Source: Acidobacteriaceae bacterium
Lineage (GTDB): Bacteria; Acidobacteriota; Terriglobia; Bryobacterales; Bryobacteraceae
Assembly (NCBI GenBank): GCA_903970405.1
Contig: CAJCIT010000305.1
Span: forward strand, 1-53,859
Direction of reading: 5' to 3'
DNA length: 53,859 bases
The notes under the pieces are model-generated. The model saw only the letters and a list, made by a program, of their open reading frames with translations. It made no database searches and had not been told where the DNA came from. A program made the position numbers and the translations under genes. Positions 17,069 through 25,113 of this stretch are shown here, piece by piece (position 1 is the stretch's first letter; the number at the start of each line of letters is the position of its first letter).

Positions 17069-17726
17069 GGGCAAGTAACTCCTCCAACGCCTTTTGTTTC
17101 TGGTGATACAAATCGGCAAGTTCCTTTTGTAATTCCACGCTGTAGCGGTTCTGTTCCAGGCTGGCGCGGGTCTCGGCAATCGCCGAATCCAGCAGCAGGA
17201 GCCGCTCCCGATAATTCACGGTCATCTCATTCGCGGCCTTGGCAATCTCCGGTTGGGCCAATGCCGCCAGCCGGTCAATCGATTTTCGGTAGGCGGATTC
17301 ATTCTTCTCAACCTCGGCCAGGGCATTCTCCGTGAGAAACGTGGCGTCCCCCGTCACCTTAGACGCCGTCGCCGCGGGCGCGCCCGCTGTCCCTGGCGCG
17401 GTCCGGTTCATGGCCGGCTTCACCAGCATCACCGCCGCTACCACAACAGCCGCCGCCGCGAGGCTCGCCGCCACTCCCCAGATCCGCATCTTGAACCGGT
17501 TGCCCTTGCGCTGCGCCTGCTGCCCGGCCATAATCGCCGCTCGCACATTCGGCCAGAGCGCGGGACTCTCCCACTCCTCATGCAACTCCCGCGCTGTGGT
17601 TGAGATGTCGCTCCACAACCGGTACTCACGCCGGCATGCCGCGCAGGTCTTCAGATGCTCACGCGCTTCCGGCATCAAGTCCGGCACGGCCAGCGCGCGT
17701 TCCAGATCTCCACATTCGAACTTCAT
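17052..17726 (-). CDS. anti-sigma factor with zinc-finger (zf-HC2) domain
   Basis: The 224-residue protein opens with the anti-sigma zinc-binding signature H24-x3-C28-x2-C31 in HLKTCAACRREY. A single membrane helix follows (about residues 83-105, VAASLAAAAVVVAAVMLV). The remaining 120 residues, in the periplasm, are rich in Glu, Lys and Leu and form a likely coiled coil (ESAYRKSIDRLAALAQPEI to LYHQKQKALEELLARD). It would hold the sigma factor encoded just upstream, with which it overlaps by 4 bases (ATGA), and release it on an envelope signal. No site-1 protease motif is evident. Confidence 0.92.
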   Translation of the reverse strand: MKFECGDLERALAVPDLMPEAREHLKTCAACRREYRLWSDISTTARELHEEWESPALWPNVRAAIMAGQQAQRKGNRFKMRIWGVAASLAAAAVVVAAVMLVKPAMNRTAPGTAGAPAATASKVTGDATFLTENALAEVEKNESAYRKSIDRLAALAQPEIAKAANEMTVNYRERLLLLDSAIAETRASLEQNRYSVELQKELADLYHQKQKALEELLARDQKN

Positions 17727-18286
17727 CGGGAAGTCTCCGTCAGAATCCTCTTCAAATCCCGCTTCGCTTCAAACAGCCAGTTGCGCGACGTTCCTTCCGG
17801 CACCTGCAGGATCGCCGCAATCTCAGAGTGTTTCAGCCCCTCCACCTCGAACATCACGAACACCAGCCGGGGCCGTTCATTGATTCTGGCCAGCGCGCGC
17901 TCCAGCGCAATCTTCAAGGAAACCTTGCTATCGGCCGCCGGTTCCCGCGTCACCGGCGCTTCCGCCGCCCGCTGCTGCCGCCGTAACACGTCGTAGCAGC
18001 AGTTGATCAGGATGCGGTACATCCATGTGGAGAGGGCCGAATTCCCGTCGAATCCCGCCATGGCCCGGTAGACCTTCAAGAAGGCATCCTGCACGGCGTC
18101 TTCGGCGTCAGCGCGGCTCCCCAGCAACCGCAGAGCCAGGCTCTTCATACGCGGCGCGTGTTGCTCATACAGCCGCTCGTACGCGCGCAAGTTGCCGCGC
18201 TTGCACTCCTCCACAAGCTGGGCGTCAGTCGGATGTTCCGAAAAGCTAGTCGCGAACCGGATCGGCAACCCGATCTCCCTCACCAT
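17723..18286 (-). CDS. ECF-type RNA polymerase sigma factor (RpoE-like)
   Basis: The 187-residue protein has both ECF regions: sigma2 (residues about 24-104, with AYERLYEQHAPRMKSLALRLLG, ADAEDAVQDAFLKVYRAM and STWMYRILINCCYDVLRRQ) and sigma4 (about 128-180, with LPEGTSR-like VPEGTSRNWLFEAKRDLKRIL). Regions 1 and 3 are absent, as in the family. The stop overlaps the anti-sigma start by 4 bases. It begins the row sigma, anti-sigma, beta-solenoid and possibly the permeases and ExbD. ECF operons are commonly self-activated; I could not identify a certain ECF promoter upstream. Confidence 0.95.
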   Translation of the reverse strand: MVREIGLPIRFATSFSEHPTDAQLVEECKRGNLRAYERLYEQHAPRMKSLALRLLGSRADAEDAVQDAFLKVYRAMAGFDGNSALSTWMYRILINCCYDVLRRQQRAAEAPVTREPAADSKVSLKIALERALARINERPRLVFVMFEVEGLKHSEIAAILQVPEGTSRNWLFEAKRDLKRILTETSR

Positions 18287-18448
18287 GAGTCATATTCCGC
18301 CGTCGCCAGAGTGAACCTGCCTTCCGGGCTTTTTTCAGTTTCACGGCTTAGACGGAGCTACGGAGGCGAACGTTGGAAGGTTCGCGGAATTATTTGGAAG
18401 GAATTGCACCTGAGACCGGTGACTGGTGGCCATTCCTGGCGCTTCTTT

Positions 18449-18524
18449 TGGAGCCGGCGGCCGGAATCGAACCGGCGACCACATGATTACAAATCAAGTG
18501 CTCTACCAACTGAGCTACGCCGGC
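18449..18524 (-). tRNA. tRNA-Thr (anticodon TGT)
   Basis: The minus strand folds as a 76-base tRNA: acceptor GCCGGCG/CGCCGGC, D arm GCTC-AGTTGGTA-GAGC, anticodon loop TTTGTAA with TGT, variable loop TGGTC, T arm GCCGG-TTCGATT-CCGGC, then T73 and encoded CCA. One anticodon-stem pair is a T-T mismatch (positions 28 and 42). It reads ACA codons. Confidence 0.96.
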
Positions 18525-18561
18525 TGGGCTTGAGAGGAACTGCATTCGACCGCGGCACGTT

Positions 18562-18586
18562 CAAAGAAGCGCCGCCGAGACGGCGC
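18562..18586 (-). terminator. likely rho-independent terminator of the tannase-family gene
   Basis: On the minus strand GCGCCG-TCTCGG-CGGCGC forms a six-pair GC stem (18586-18569) followed by TTCTTT (18568-18563). It lies 40 bases past the stop of the tannase-family gene and before the tRNA gene, where transcription should end. Confidence 0.6.
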
Positions 18587-18625
18587 GCTGCCGTTTCAAT
18601 CTCAGTATCGCAAACTGTCCGCGCC

Positions 18626-20245
18626 TTACTTACAGCGGTAATTCTCCGCCTTTGTCACATCGCCTGTCCCTTTGTACTCAACCGATGCCGGATACTCACA
18701 CAATGGCCGGGTCATCTCCACGCCTTTCGCCGGATTGTCTTCGATAAACTTCGTTGCTACGATCCCCGCCGGTTCTTTGCCTTGCTCCACCCATTCTTCA
18801 AGCGCCGTGAACACGCCGCCCTTCGGCCCCACGGCGGTCGGCAGCCCCAATTGACCGAAGAAGCTCGCGCCGGGCCCACCCGCACAATGCTGCATGCCGC
18901 CCACCAGATACAGCCGCGTGAAGTTGCGCGTGGAAGGGCCGAACTTCAGCTTCACCCGCTCATAGTAATCCACCGTGCTCAATGCCGGTATCGCCGGATC
19001 GTTCCACCCGTGATAGACGATCAGTTTTCCGCCGTGTTGGTAGAAGGCCCTCAAATCGGGGTCGGTCGCGTTGAGCGTCTTGCCCAGCCGCTCATTCGCG
19101 TCGCGCCGGGCAATTGCCGGATCGGCCTTCACAATGGACCAATTCGGATCGTTGTAAACCATATATCGAAAGAAGCCTTGCGGGTATTTTTGGCCGTCGG
19201 CGGCATCCCGCGTTTCGCCTACTATCCAGCCCTTCCAGCCCCCGTTCCCCAACTCCGCTCCGGGCTGGGCGCCGGGGAAGATTTGCTTGCCGGCCTGGTC
19301 CCGTGCTCCGGCATAAATCGCGCGCAGCGCGGTCACCTGAGCAGCCGTCAGGCAACGGTCACTCTCAACGCCTTTGCATAGAAGCGCGCCGGGGTCGAAA
19401 TGACAGCGCGATGGATTCGCCAGCACGCCATCCCTCACGCCGTCCAATGCATCGCACGCCGCCAACACTGCGTCGCTGATGGCCGGAAGCTTTTCCGGAG
19501 GAATCCAACTCTCCGGCTTTCCAAGCAACGCCTTGCCCGTTGAGACAGCGGTTGAGATCAGGTTCGTCCAGTTGTTAGCGGGCGCTCCAGCAAGAATCCC
19601 GTTATAGTCCTCCGGGTACCGTTGCGCCTCCATCAGGGCCTGCCGTCCGCCATTCGAACAACTGTCGAAATACGAACGCTGTGGACCGTCGCCATAGTAA
19701 GCCGCGATAATGAGCTTCGCGGTCTGGGTCATCTCATGAATGGCCAGATATCCGAAGTTCTTGATCTTCGCGGGCTGATTCAGCGCCCACTCGGCATCGG
19801 TCGCGTCGCCCTGGTGGCCAGTGTCCGTGCTCGCCACCGCATACCCGCCCGACACTGACCCAGCCAATCCGCCGTAGTTGATGGAACCGGCGAAGCCGCC
19901 GTTCCCTTCTCCACGGAACTTACGATTCCAGGCTGAACTCGCGGGCAGCCAGACTTCCATCTGGATCCGTGAATCGGCGTTGCCGGCTTCCGTCTCAACC
20001 GTCGCGCGGACCCGGCAAAACGCAGGAACCTTTTTGAACCTCGATGCTGTACGCGGGTCTGGCGGCCCTGGCGGCAGAAATGCGCCGGGCTCGACACTCC
20101 GCGCCTCCACGGTCGTGGCGCGCGGAATTGTCAATTGCGCCAGTCCTTCGCAAGTGGCGCCCGCTGCCGGCGTCCGAGCGGTAATCGAAAGAGCCGCTAT
20201 GGTGAGTGGAACGCAGAGGCTCAAGCGAACATTCTGTAACAACAC
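18626..20245 (-). CDS. exported tannase/feruloyl esterase family protein
   Basis: The 539-residue protein belongs to the tannase/feruloyl esterase family, which hydrolyses gallate or ferulate esters of plant phenolics. It has a signal peptide (to about AAGA, residue 30). The catalytic parts are visible: nucleophile S197 in FDSCSNGGRQ with the family's adjacent C196, the acid in YHGWNDPAI, and the histidine in QHCAGGPG, whose neighbouring C pairs with C196 by disulfide (the CS-D-HC pattern). The start is GTG at 20245. The next gene upstream, an NHL propeller, is on the same strand 26 bases away. Plant-litter breakdown fits a soil organism; the exact substrate is unknown. Confidence 0.92.
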   Translation of the reverse strand: MLLQNVRLSLCVPLTIAALSITARTPAAGATCEGLAQLTIPRATTVEARSVEPGAFLPPGPPDPRTASRFKKVPAFCRVRATVETEAGNADSRIQMEVWLPASSAWNRKFRGEGNGGFAGSINYGGLAGSVSGGYAVASTDTGHQGDATDAEWALNQPAKIKNFGYLAIHEMTQTAKLIIAAYYGDGPQRSYFDSCSNGGRQALMEAQRYPEDYNGILAGAPANNWTNLISTAVSTGKALLGKPESWIPPEKLPAISDAVLAACDALDGVRDGVLANPSRCHFDPGALLCKGVESDRCLTAAQVTALRAIYAGARDQAGKQIFPGAQPGAELGNGGWKGWIVGETRDAADGQKYPQGFFRYMVYNDPNWSIVKADPAIARRDANERLGKTLNATDPDLRAFYQHGGKLIVYHGWNDPAIPALSTVDYYERVKLKFGPSTRNFTRLYLVGGMQHCAGGPGASFFGQLGLPTAVGPKGGVFTALEEWVEQGKEPAGIVATKFIEDNPAKGVEMTRPLCEYPASVEYKGTGDVTKAENYRCK

Positions 20246-20271
20246 GATGAAAGGCGCCTTTCCCAGAAGAG

Positions 20272-21345
20272 TTACTTCGGATGAAGAATCAGCTTCTGCA
20301 CTCTCCAGTTCAGGATCTCAGCCACGTACAGCTCATTCTCAGACGGGCAAGCCATCTCGTGAATCCATCCGAACTGCTTAGGCTGCCTCCCGGCCCTGCC
20401 GAAGTACCCGAGCACGCGCCCATCCAATGACAACTTGTAAATGCGGCCCGGAAAACCGTCGGAGGCGTACAGAAACTGATTGGGCGCCGGCGTTACGCAA
20501 ATCGCCCATGGCGCTCCGTTCTGGGCAGCGGCGGCCTCCCCGGTGGGCTGGTCGCCCATCCACGGCTTGACGCCGGGCGGGACCGGCACGTCAATCTTGA
20601 TCTCACGCAAGAAGGCGCCATCGGTATCGAAGACTTGGATACGGCGGTTGCCGCGATCGGCGACATGGATATTTCCCTTGGCGTCGGCCGCGATGCTGTG
20701 CGGCGTGCTGAACTCGCCGGGGCCTTTGCCCGGCCCTCCCCATTGCTTCACCCATTCGCCATGCCTGTCGTACTTCGCCACCCGCGAATTAATATAACCG
20801 TCGCTGATATAGATGTTGCCTTGTGCGTCCCAGGTAACGTCCGTAGGCTGGCGGAACATCCCGTCAATAGCGGGGCGCGGCGGGGAGACCCTTTTCCAGG
20901 GTTCGGCTTCATCGGAGGCCTCTTTCTTGCGCCCAAAGACCATCTCGACGCGTCCTTGCGGGTCGAATTCGACGATCATGTCCGAGCCTTTGTCGACAAC
21001 CCAAATGTTGTCATCTTCGTCGACGCGAACTGCGTGGGCGTAGGACCACGCATAGAGATTCTTGCCAATTTCGCGGAGGAACCGGCCATCAGGCGCGAAC
21101 TCGAGCAACTGCGCCGCCGCCGCGCCATAAGCAGGGCCTGTCGAGTTGCCTCGTGAAAAAACGAAAATGTGTCTCTTCGAATTCACGGCGACTCCGGCCA
21201 CTTCACCTAGATACAGATCGGGCGGCAGTTTCAGCGCATTCGGCACCGATTCGAAGGGAATCTCCGATGGCGGCGCGCCGGACGGCACGGCATTCTGAGC
21301 GAGCGCCAGCGGAGCGAGCGCGATGAACAGCAGAAGACGATTCAC
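20272..21345 (-). CDS. exported NHL-repeat six-bladed beta-propeller protein
   Basis: The 357-residue product has a signal peptide (MNRLLLFIALAPLALAQ) and a run of NHL-type blades: AVRVDEDDNIWVVDKGSDM, QPTDVTWDAQGNIYISDG, TPHSIAADAKGNIHVADRGNRRIQVFD and AEILNWRVQKL. It resembles the lyase-like propeller of peptidylglycine amidating enzymes, but no clear catalytic set is visible, so binding is as likely as catalysis. It is probably periplasmic or secreted. It ends 26 bases before the tannase-family gene and may be co-expressed with it. Confidence 0.88.
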   Translation of the reverse strand: MNRLLLFIALAPLALAQNAVPSGAPPSEIPFESVPNALKLPPDLYLGEVAGVAVNSKRHIFVFSRGNSTGPAYGAAAAQLLEFAPDGRFLREIGKNLYAWSYAHAVRVDEDDNIWVVDKGSDMIVEFDPQGRVEMVFGRKKEASDEAEPWKRVSPPRPAIDGMFRQPTDVTWDAQGNIYISDGYINSRVAKYDRHGEWVKQWGGPGKGPGEFSTPHSIAADAKGNIHVADRGNRRIQVFDTDGAFLREIKIDVPVPPGVKPWMGDQPTGEAAAAQNGAPWAICVTPAPNQFLYASDGFPGRIYKLSLDGRVLGYFGRAGRQPKQFGWIHEMACPSENELYVAEILNWRVQKLILHPK

Positions 21346-21386
21346 GGAGGGCTACGATATCAGATCGGCAGTGGCCCGGGATCGAA

Positions 21387-21848
21387 TTATGTTTGAACGA
21401 CATGAATCACTCGAACCCAGAAGGGGCCCCATTTAGTGGAAAAGCCAAAGCTGGTGATTTCGGCGACACCGCGCATGCGCATGCTGTAGCCGGGGCCGCG
21501 GACGACAGAGGGGACGGACAAATGCCCTCCACCTGGCAGGCTCGCTTTCACATTGCCGCCGATCATGTTCGCGAGTTCTCCGATGGCGTCGCGAACGTCG
21601 TCATCGAACCCGTCGGGCCGGGCGCTGCTGTTTAGGCATTTCGTGAGCTGGATCGCGTGGCCGATGTCCATCTCAATGGAGACCCCGCCCTTCCACGAGC
21701 CGGCGATAAAGACCGATCCGGTCACTATCTCTTCGCGGGCAACTTGGGGACTCGGATGGGCGGTTACGGGCACGCCGAGCATGGCCAGAAAGACGTCGAC
21801 GACGATGGCCGGGATCTGTTCTTGGACGCGTTCAATGGTTCCCCGCAT
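21387..21848 (-). CDS. cheX: CheX/CheC-type chemotaxis phosphatase
   Basis: The 153-residue protein contains DDVRDAIGELANMIGGNVKASL (residues about 83-104), the CheX/CheC/FliY helix in which E and N act on CheY-phosphate. The rest (a beta-sheet region VTGSVFIAGSWKGGVSIEMD and the closing WGPFWVRVIHV) fits the fold. CheX removes phosphate from CheY and resets the signal. It is the last gene of the chemosensory cluster, 6 bases after cheR. No CheZ or CheD is present. Confidence 0.85.
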   Translation of the reverse strand: MRGTIERVQEQIPAIVVDVFLAMLGVPVTAHPSPQVAREEIVTGSVFIAGSWKGGVSIEMDIGHAIQLTKCLNSSARPDGFDDDVRDAIGELANMIGGNVKASLPGGGHLSVPSVVRGPGYSMRMRGVAEITSFGFSTKWGPFWVRVIHVVQT

Positions 21849-21854
21849 TCTTGT

Positions 21855-22721
21855 TTACTCCGGGTTCCGGTACAGTGTGGCTTTGCCGAACACGCATTTT
21901 TCCAGGGTTTCGTTCAGATTGATGATGGTTTCCGCTGCTCCAAGAGAGAGATAGCCTCCCGGCGCCAGCACCGATTGAATGGCGGCAAGAATTTGTCTCT
22001 TGGTGGTGGGATCGAAGTAGATGAGAACGTTTCGGCAAAAGACGATATCGAAGGGGCCGGGACCAGCCGTGGCACGCCGCAGATCGAGACGCTCAAATCG
22101 GACCATTCGGCGGATTTCGTCTTTGAGTTGCCATTCAAGGCCGTGGCGGGTGAAGTACTTGATTAAATAGTGGACGGGCAAGCCGCGATTCACTTCAAGC
22201 TGAGAGTACCGGCCCGTCCGGGCGCGTTCGAGAATGGACTCGGCAATGTCCGTGCCGGCGATCTGCAAGTTCCAGTTCTGAAATCCACCTTCAAGCAGCA
22301 GCATCGCCAGGCTGTAGGCCTCCTGCCCCGAGGAAGCGGCCGCCGACCAGAGGCGAAGACGTTTGGCAGGGCCGCACTTCGCCTTGAGTTCCGGAAGGAT
22401 TGAGTTTCTCAATGCCTCGAATGGCGCCATGTCGCGAAAAAACAGGGTTTCGTTTGTGGTCATGGCCTCCAGGATTTCCTGACGGATCGGCGTCGCGGCA
22501 GTGGCTTTGATCAGTGCGCAGAGATCGTTCAATGAGCGCAAATTCTCACGTCGGACAAGCGGCATGAGCCGGGCTTCAAACAGGTAATCCTTTTCTGAAT
22601 CGATGACGATTCCCGAACCGTCGAGGACATAGCGCTGCAGAAACCGGTAGTTGTCCCGTGACAACCGTTCAACCTGGCCGGTTGCGTCGAACAGCGGACC
22701 GACCCCGCTCAGATTGGTCAT
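21855..22721 (-). CDS. cheR: CheR chemoreceptor glutamate methyltransferase
   Basis: The 288-residue enzyme adds methyl groups to receptor glutamates using S-adenosylmethionine. It has the all-helical N-domain (with TTNETLFFRDMAPFEALR, the family's TNETxFFR) and the catalytic domain with RLWSAAASSGQEAYSLAMLL, IAGTDIAESILERARTGRY and FDIVFCRNVLIYFDPTTKRQILAAI. The usual SxGEE motif is SSGQE here, a mild change. The start overlaps the cheB stop by 4 bases, so translation is coupled and the opposing enzymes are made together. Localisation would be at a receptor array not encoded in the window. Confidence 0.96.
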   Translation of the reverse strand: MTNLSGVGPLFDATGQVERLSRDNYRFLQRYVLDGSGIVIDSEKDYLFEARLMPLVRRENLRSLNDLCALIKATAATPIRQEILEAMTTNETLFFRDMAPFEALRNSILPELKAKCGPAKRLRLWSAAASSGQEAYSLAMLLLEGGFQNWNLQIAGTDIAESILERARTGRYSQLEVNRGLPVHYLIKYFTRHGLEWQLKDEIRRMVRFERLDLRRATAGPGPFDIVFCRNVLIYFDPTTKRQILAAIQSVLAPGGYLSLGAAETIINLNETLEKCVFGKATLYRNPE

Positions 22722-23872
22722 GCCAAGCCTGCCTTTTGGCGTCTTGTTTCGGAGAGTATTTCAGGTACGATGTCGCCGAGGGGAAGCACATGGTCGGCGA
22801 GGCCGGCGCGGACAACAAATCCCGGCATTCCCCAAACCACACTGCTGGTTTCGTCCTGAGCAAGAATGTAAGCGCCCGACGCCTTCAGGGCTTCACACCC
22901 GCGCAGTCCATCCTGACCCATGCCGGTCAGAATCACGCCGATCGCGGCGCCCTTATAAATGTCGTTCGCCGCGCGGAACATGACGTCCACCGCCGGCCGG
23001 CAAGAGTTCTCGCGCTGACCCTGATTCAACTTGACGCGCGCTCCGCCGTCGCATCGCTCCAGGCCCAGGTGATAATCGCCGGGCGCAATGAGGGCGACGC
23101 CCGGCTCGAGAACCCGGCCATTCGTGGCCTCCTCAACGTGAATCTTGCACTGGGAATTGAGCCGATCGGCAAACAGCTTCGTGAACATGGGCGGCATATG
23201 TTGGGTGATCAGAATCGGCAACGGATAGTCTGCCGGAATGCCGGGAAGAATTTCCCCGAGCGCGTTCGGGCCACCCGTGGAAACTCCGATGACAAGCACC
23301 TTGCGCGGACGAACCGGCGCGGCGGGGGCTGACGGGCGAATTGAGAGTTGGGCCGCCGCGTCTCTCTTCGCCGGAATCGATTGGGTGGCGGAGGAGACGG
23401 TATTCGAAAAGCCTGCGCGCGAGTGGGAGGAAAGCTGGAAGAACTGTTTCAGCTTTGGCACCAAATGTTCGCGGAAGGCCTCGGTTGCCGTGCGGCTCGC
23501 CGTTGCCCGTGCTTCTTTCGTGATGTAGTCGTTTGCGCCCAGCAGTAACGCGTCGATGGTGACGGCGGCGCCGCGCTCGGTGAGCGTACTGCACATGATC
23601 ACGGGAAGGCATGGATACTGGGCGCGAATCCGGCGCAGCGTTTCGATGCCATCCATCTCCGGCATCTCGATGTCAAGCGTGACAACATCGGGATGGAATT
23701 GGGCAATTCGCTGTAAGGCCATCACCCCATTGGCCGCCGTCGCAACCAGTTCCAGGTCAGGATCGCCTTCAAGCACAGCGCTAATCACGCGGCGGATTAC
23801 CACGGAATCGTCAACCGCAAGTACACGGATTTTTCGACCGGACGGCAACGATTTGATAGGCGAGGCGGCCAT
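22718..23872 (-). CDS. cheB: CheB receptor methylesterase/deamidase
   Basis: The 384-residue protein joins an N-terminal receiver (acidic pair D21/D22, acceptor D67 in LDIEMPEMDG) and a C-terminal esterase through a linker of about 60 residues. The esterase triad is S198 (GVSTGGP), H225 (QHMPP) and D321 (TGMGQDG). It removes the methyl groups set by CheR when phosphorylated by CheA. It lies 24 bases after cheY and overlaps cheR. All key residues are present. Confidence 0.97.
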   Translation of the reverse strand: MAASPIKSLPSGRKIRVLAVDDSVVIRRVISAVLEGDPDLELVATAANGVMALQRIAQFHPDVVTLDIEMPEMDGIETLRRIRAQYPCLPVIMCSTLTERGAAVTIDALLLGANDYITKEARATASRTATEAFREHLVPKLKQFFQLSSHSRAGFSNTVSSATQSIPAKRDAAAQLSIRPSAPAAPVRPRKVLVIGVSTGGPNALGEILPGIPADYPLPILITQHMPPMFTKLFADRLNSQCKIHVEEATNGRVLEPGVALIAPGDYHLGLERCDGGARVKLNQGQRENSCRPAVDVMFRAANDIYKGAAIGVILTGMGQDGLRGCEALKASGAYILAQDETSSVVWGMPGFVVRAGLADHVLPLGDIVPEILSETRRQKAGLA

Positions 23873-23896
23873 GTTTCTGTTCCCCTGCCTTCTCAG

Positions 23897-24271
23897 TTAC
23901 TGCAGACAGCCGAGCAGGCGCAGCTTATCGGCGATGATCTCGGGCGTAAAGGGCTTCATGACGTATTCGTTAGCCCCAGCCTCGAGCGCGGCACATACCT
24001 GATCGATATGAGTCTCGGTTGTAACCATCATGAGCGCCAGCTTCGAGTAGCGCGGATTGGAACGAACCTCCTTGACAAAATCGAGCCCGTTCATCTCAGG
24101 CATGTTCCAGTCAACCAGCACCAGATTCAGGTCATCGCCCTCGCGGTGGAGAAGCGCCAGGGCTTCCCGGCCGTTCGCCGCCTGACAGACCTGGTAGCCG
24201 AATCCCTCCAGCGTTCTGCCAAGGATGAGACGGATTGCCCGCGAGTCGTCCACCACCATTGCTTTTGCCAT
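23897..24271 (-). CDS. cheY: CheY-type single-domain response regulator
   Basis: The 124-residue receiver has all key residues: D8/D9, acceptor D54 (LVDWNMPEMNG), T84/T85 and K106 (VMKPF). It would carry phosphate from CheA to the output, either a flagellar switch or another target. Wording such as NEYVMKPFTPE is typical of CheY in non-flagellar-specific clusters as well. No output domain is attached. It is between cheW and cheB. Confidence 0.95.
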   Translation of the reverse strand: MAKAMVVDDSRAIRLILGRTLEGFGYQVCQAANGREALALLHREGDDLNLVLVDWNMPEMNGLDFVKEVRSNPRYSKLALMMVTTETHIDQVCAALEAGANEYVMKPFTPEIIADKLRLLGCLQ

Positions 24272-24322
24272 TCGCGTTTCCTTAGTTTCCGGCTGCCCGT
24301 TGTAAGAGTCCCGAGCGCTTTG

Positions 24323-24799
24323 TCAGTTCGAGTTCACAATCTGAAGGACCCGATCGGCGTTCAGCGCAAGCAGCAAACGGCCGTCGAGCTTATACACGCC
24401 TTGGATCAGCTCCCGAAAATCCCCCGGCACGTTGTCAGGGACCGATTCGAAAGAGTCCTTTGGAACCTCTAAGACGTCGCCGATCTCATCCACCAGCAAA
24501 CTGACTGCGCCTTCGTCGCAGCGAATCACCATGTTCATGGGCGTGGTGTCAGGCTGGCGCGGAGGAAGGGCCAGGCGGCGCCGCATATCGACGGCCGTCA
24601 CAATCTGACCCCGAAGATTGATCAAGCCTTCAATCACCTTGAGAGCGAGAGGCACTTGGGTCATTTCCTGATAACGGAGGACCTCTTGGACTTTCAAGAC
24701 CTCGATGCCGAAGAATAGATTTCCAACGTAGAACGTGGAAAACTGAAGCGGGAGTTCGCTCGATGCATCGGCGTCACGGGTAGCGGTCGACAAGTTCAT
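24323..24799 (-). CDS. cheW: CheW coupling protein
   Basis: The 158-residue protein has one CheW domain: STFYVGNLFFGIEVLKVQEVLRYQEMTQVPLAL, IEGLINLRGQIVTAVDMRRRLALP and a closing YKLDGRLLLALNADRVL. CheW links CheA to receptors. It is separated from cheA upstream by 314 bases that contain a large inverted repeat, and from cheY downstream by about 50 bases. Confidence 0.95.
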   Translation of the reverse strand: MNLSTATRDADASSELPLQFSTFYVGNLFFGIEVLKVQEVLRYQEMTQVPLALKVIEGLINLRGQIVTAVDMRRRLALPPRQPDTTPMNMVIRCDEGAVSLLVDEIGDVLEVPKDSFESVPDNVPGDFRELIQGVYKLDGRLLLALNADRVLQIVNSN

Positions 24800-25113
24800 T
24801 TACCTTCTCTTTCTGAATGACCGGCGCACAACGGACTCGCCCGCCGCGCTGAAGTTCCGCTAAGTTCCTCCCAGTTGAATCTCCGTGGCGCGGGCCTTTA
24901 GATCGCCGAGCCGACATTGTTGTCGGCTGTTCTTTCGTCTCGACCGGTAGCCGGGCACAGCCGAGATGACTCTCGGCTCAGCAGGCTAGAAAGCCCGCGC
25001 CACAGGCGACAGTTCCAGCGCCGCAGCGGGCGGCCTGTACGCCTTAGCCTCCTCTTTCCCGTGCCCATAAGGTGGCTTCTGAATCGGGGTTCGGACTGTG
25101 CGCCTGGATGCTC
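24800..25113. other. 314-base gap between cheA and cheW
   Basis: No gene is visible. The centre is the 119-base inverted repeat (24885-25003). The gap may carry a separate promoter for cheW onwards, but I see no strong match. Confidence 0.5.
24885..25003. repeat. 119-base imperfect inverted repeat (MITE/REP-like)
   Basis: The ends are exact complements: GTGGCGCGGGC at 24885-24895 and GCCCGCGCCAC at 24993-25003. Inside, CGCCGAGCCGAC faces CTCGGCTCAGC, and smaller hairpins lie in the middle (GCCGACATTGTTGTCGGC at 24909-24926; GCCGAGATGACTCTCGGC at 24959-24976). The right half is closely repeated at 31990-32044. Confidence 0.75.
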
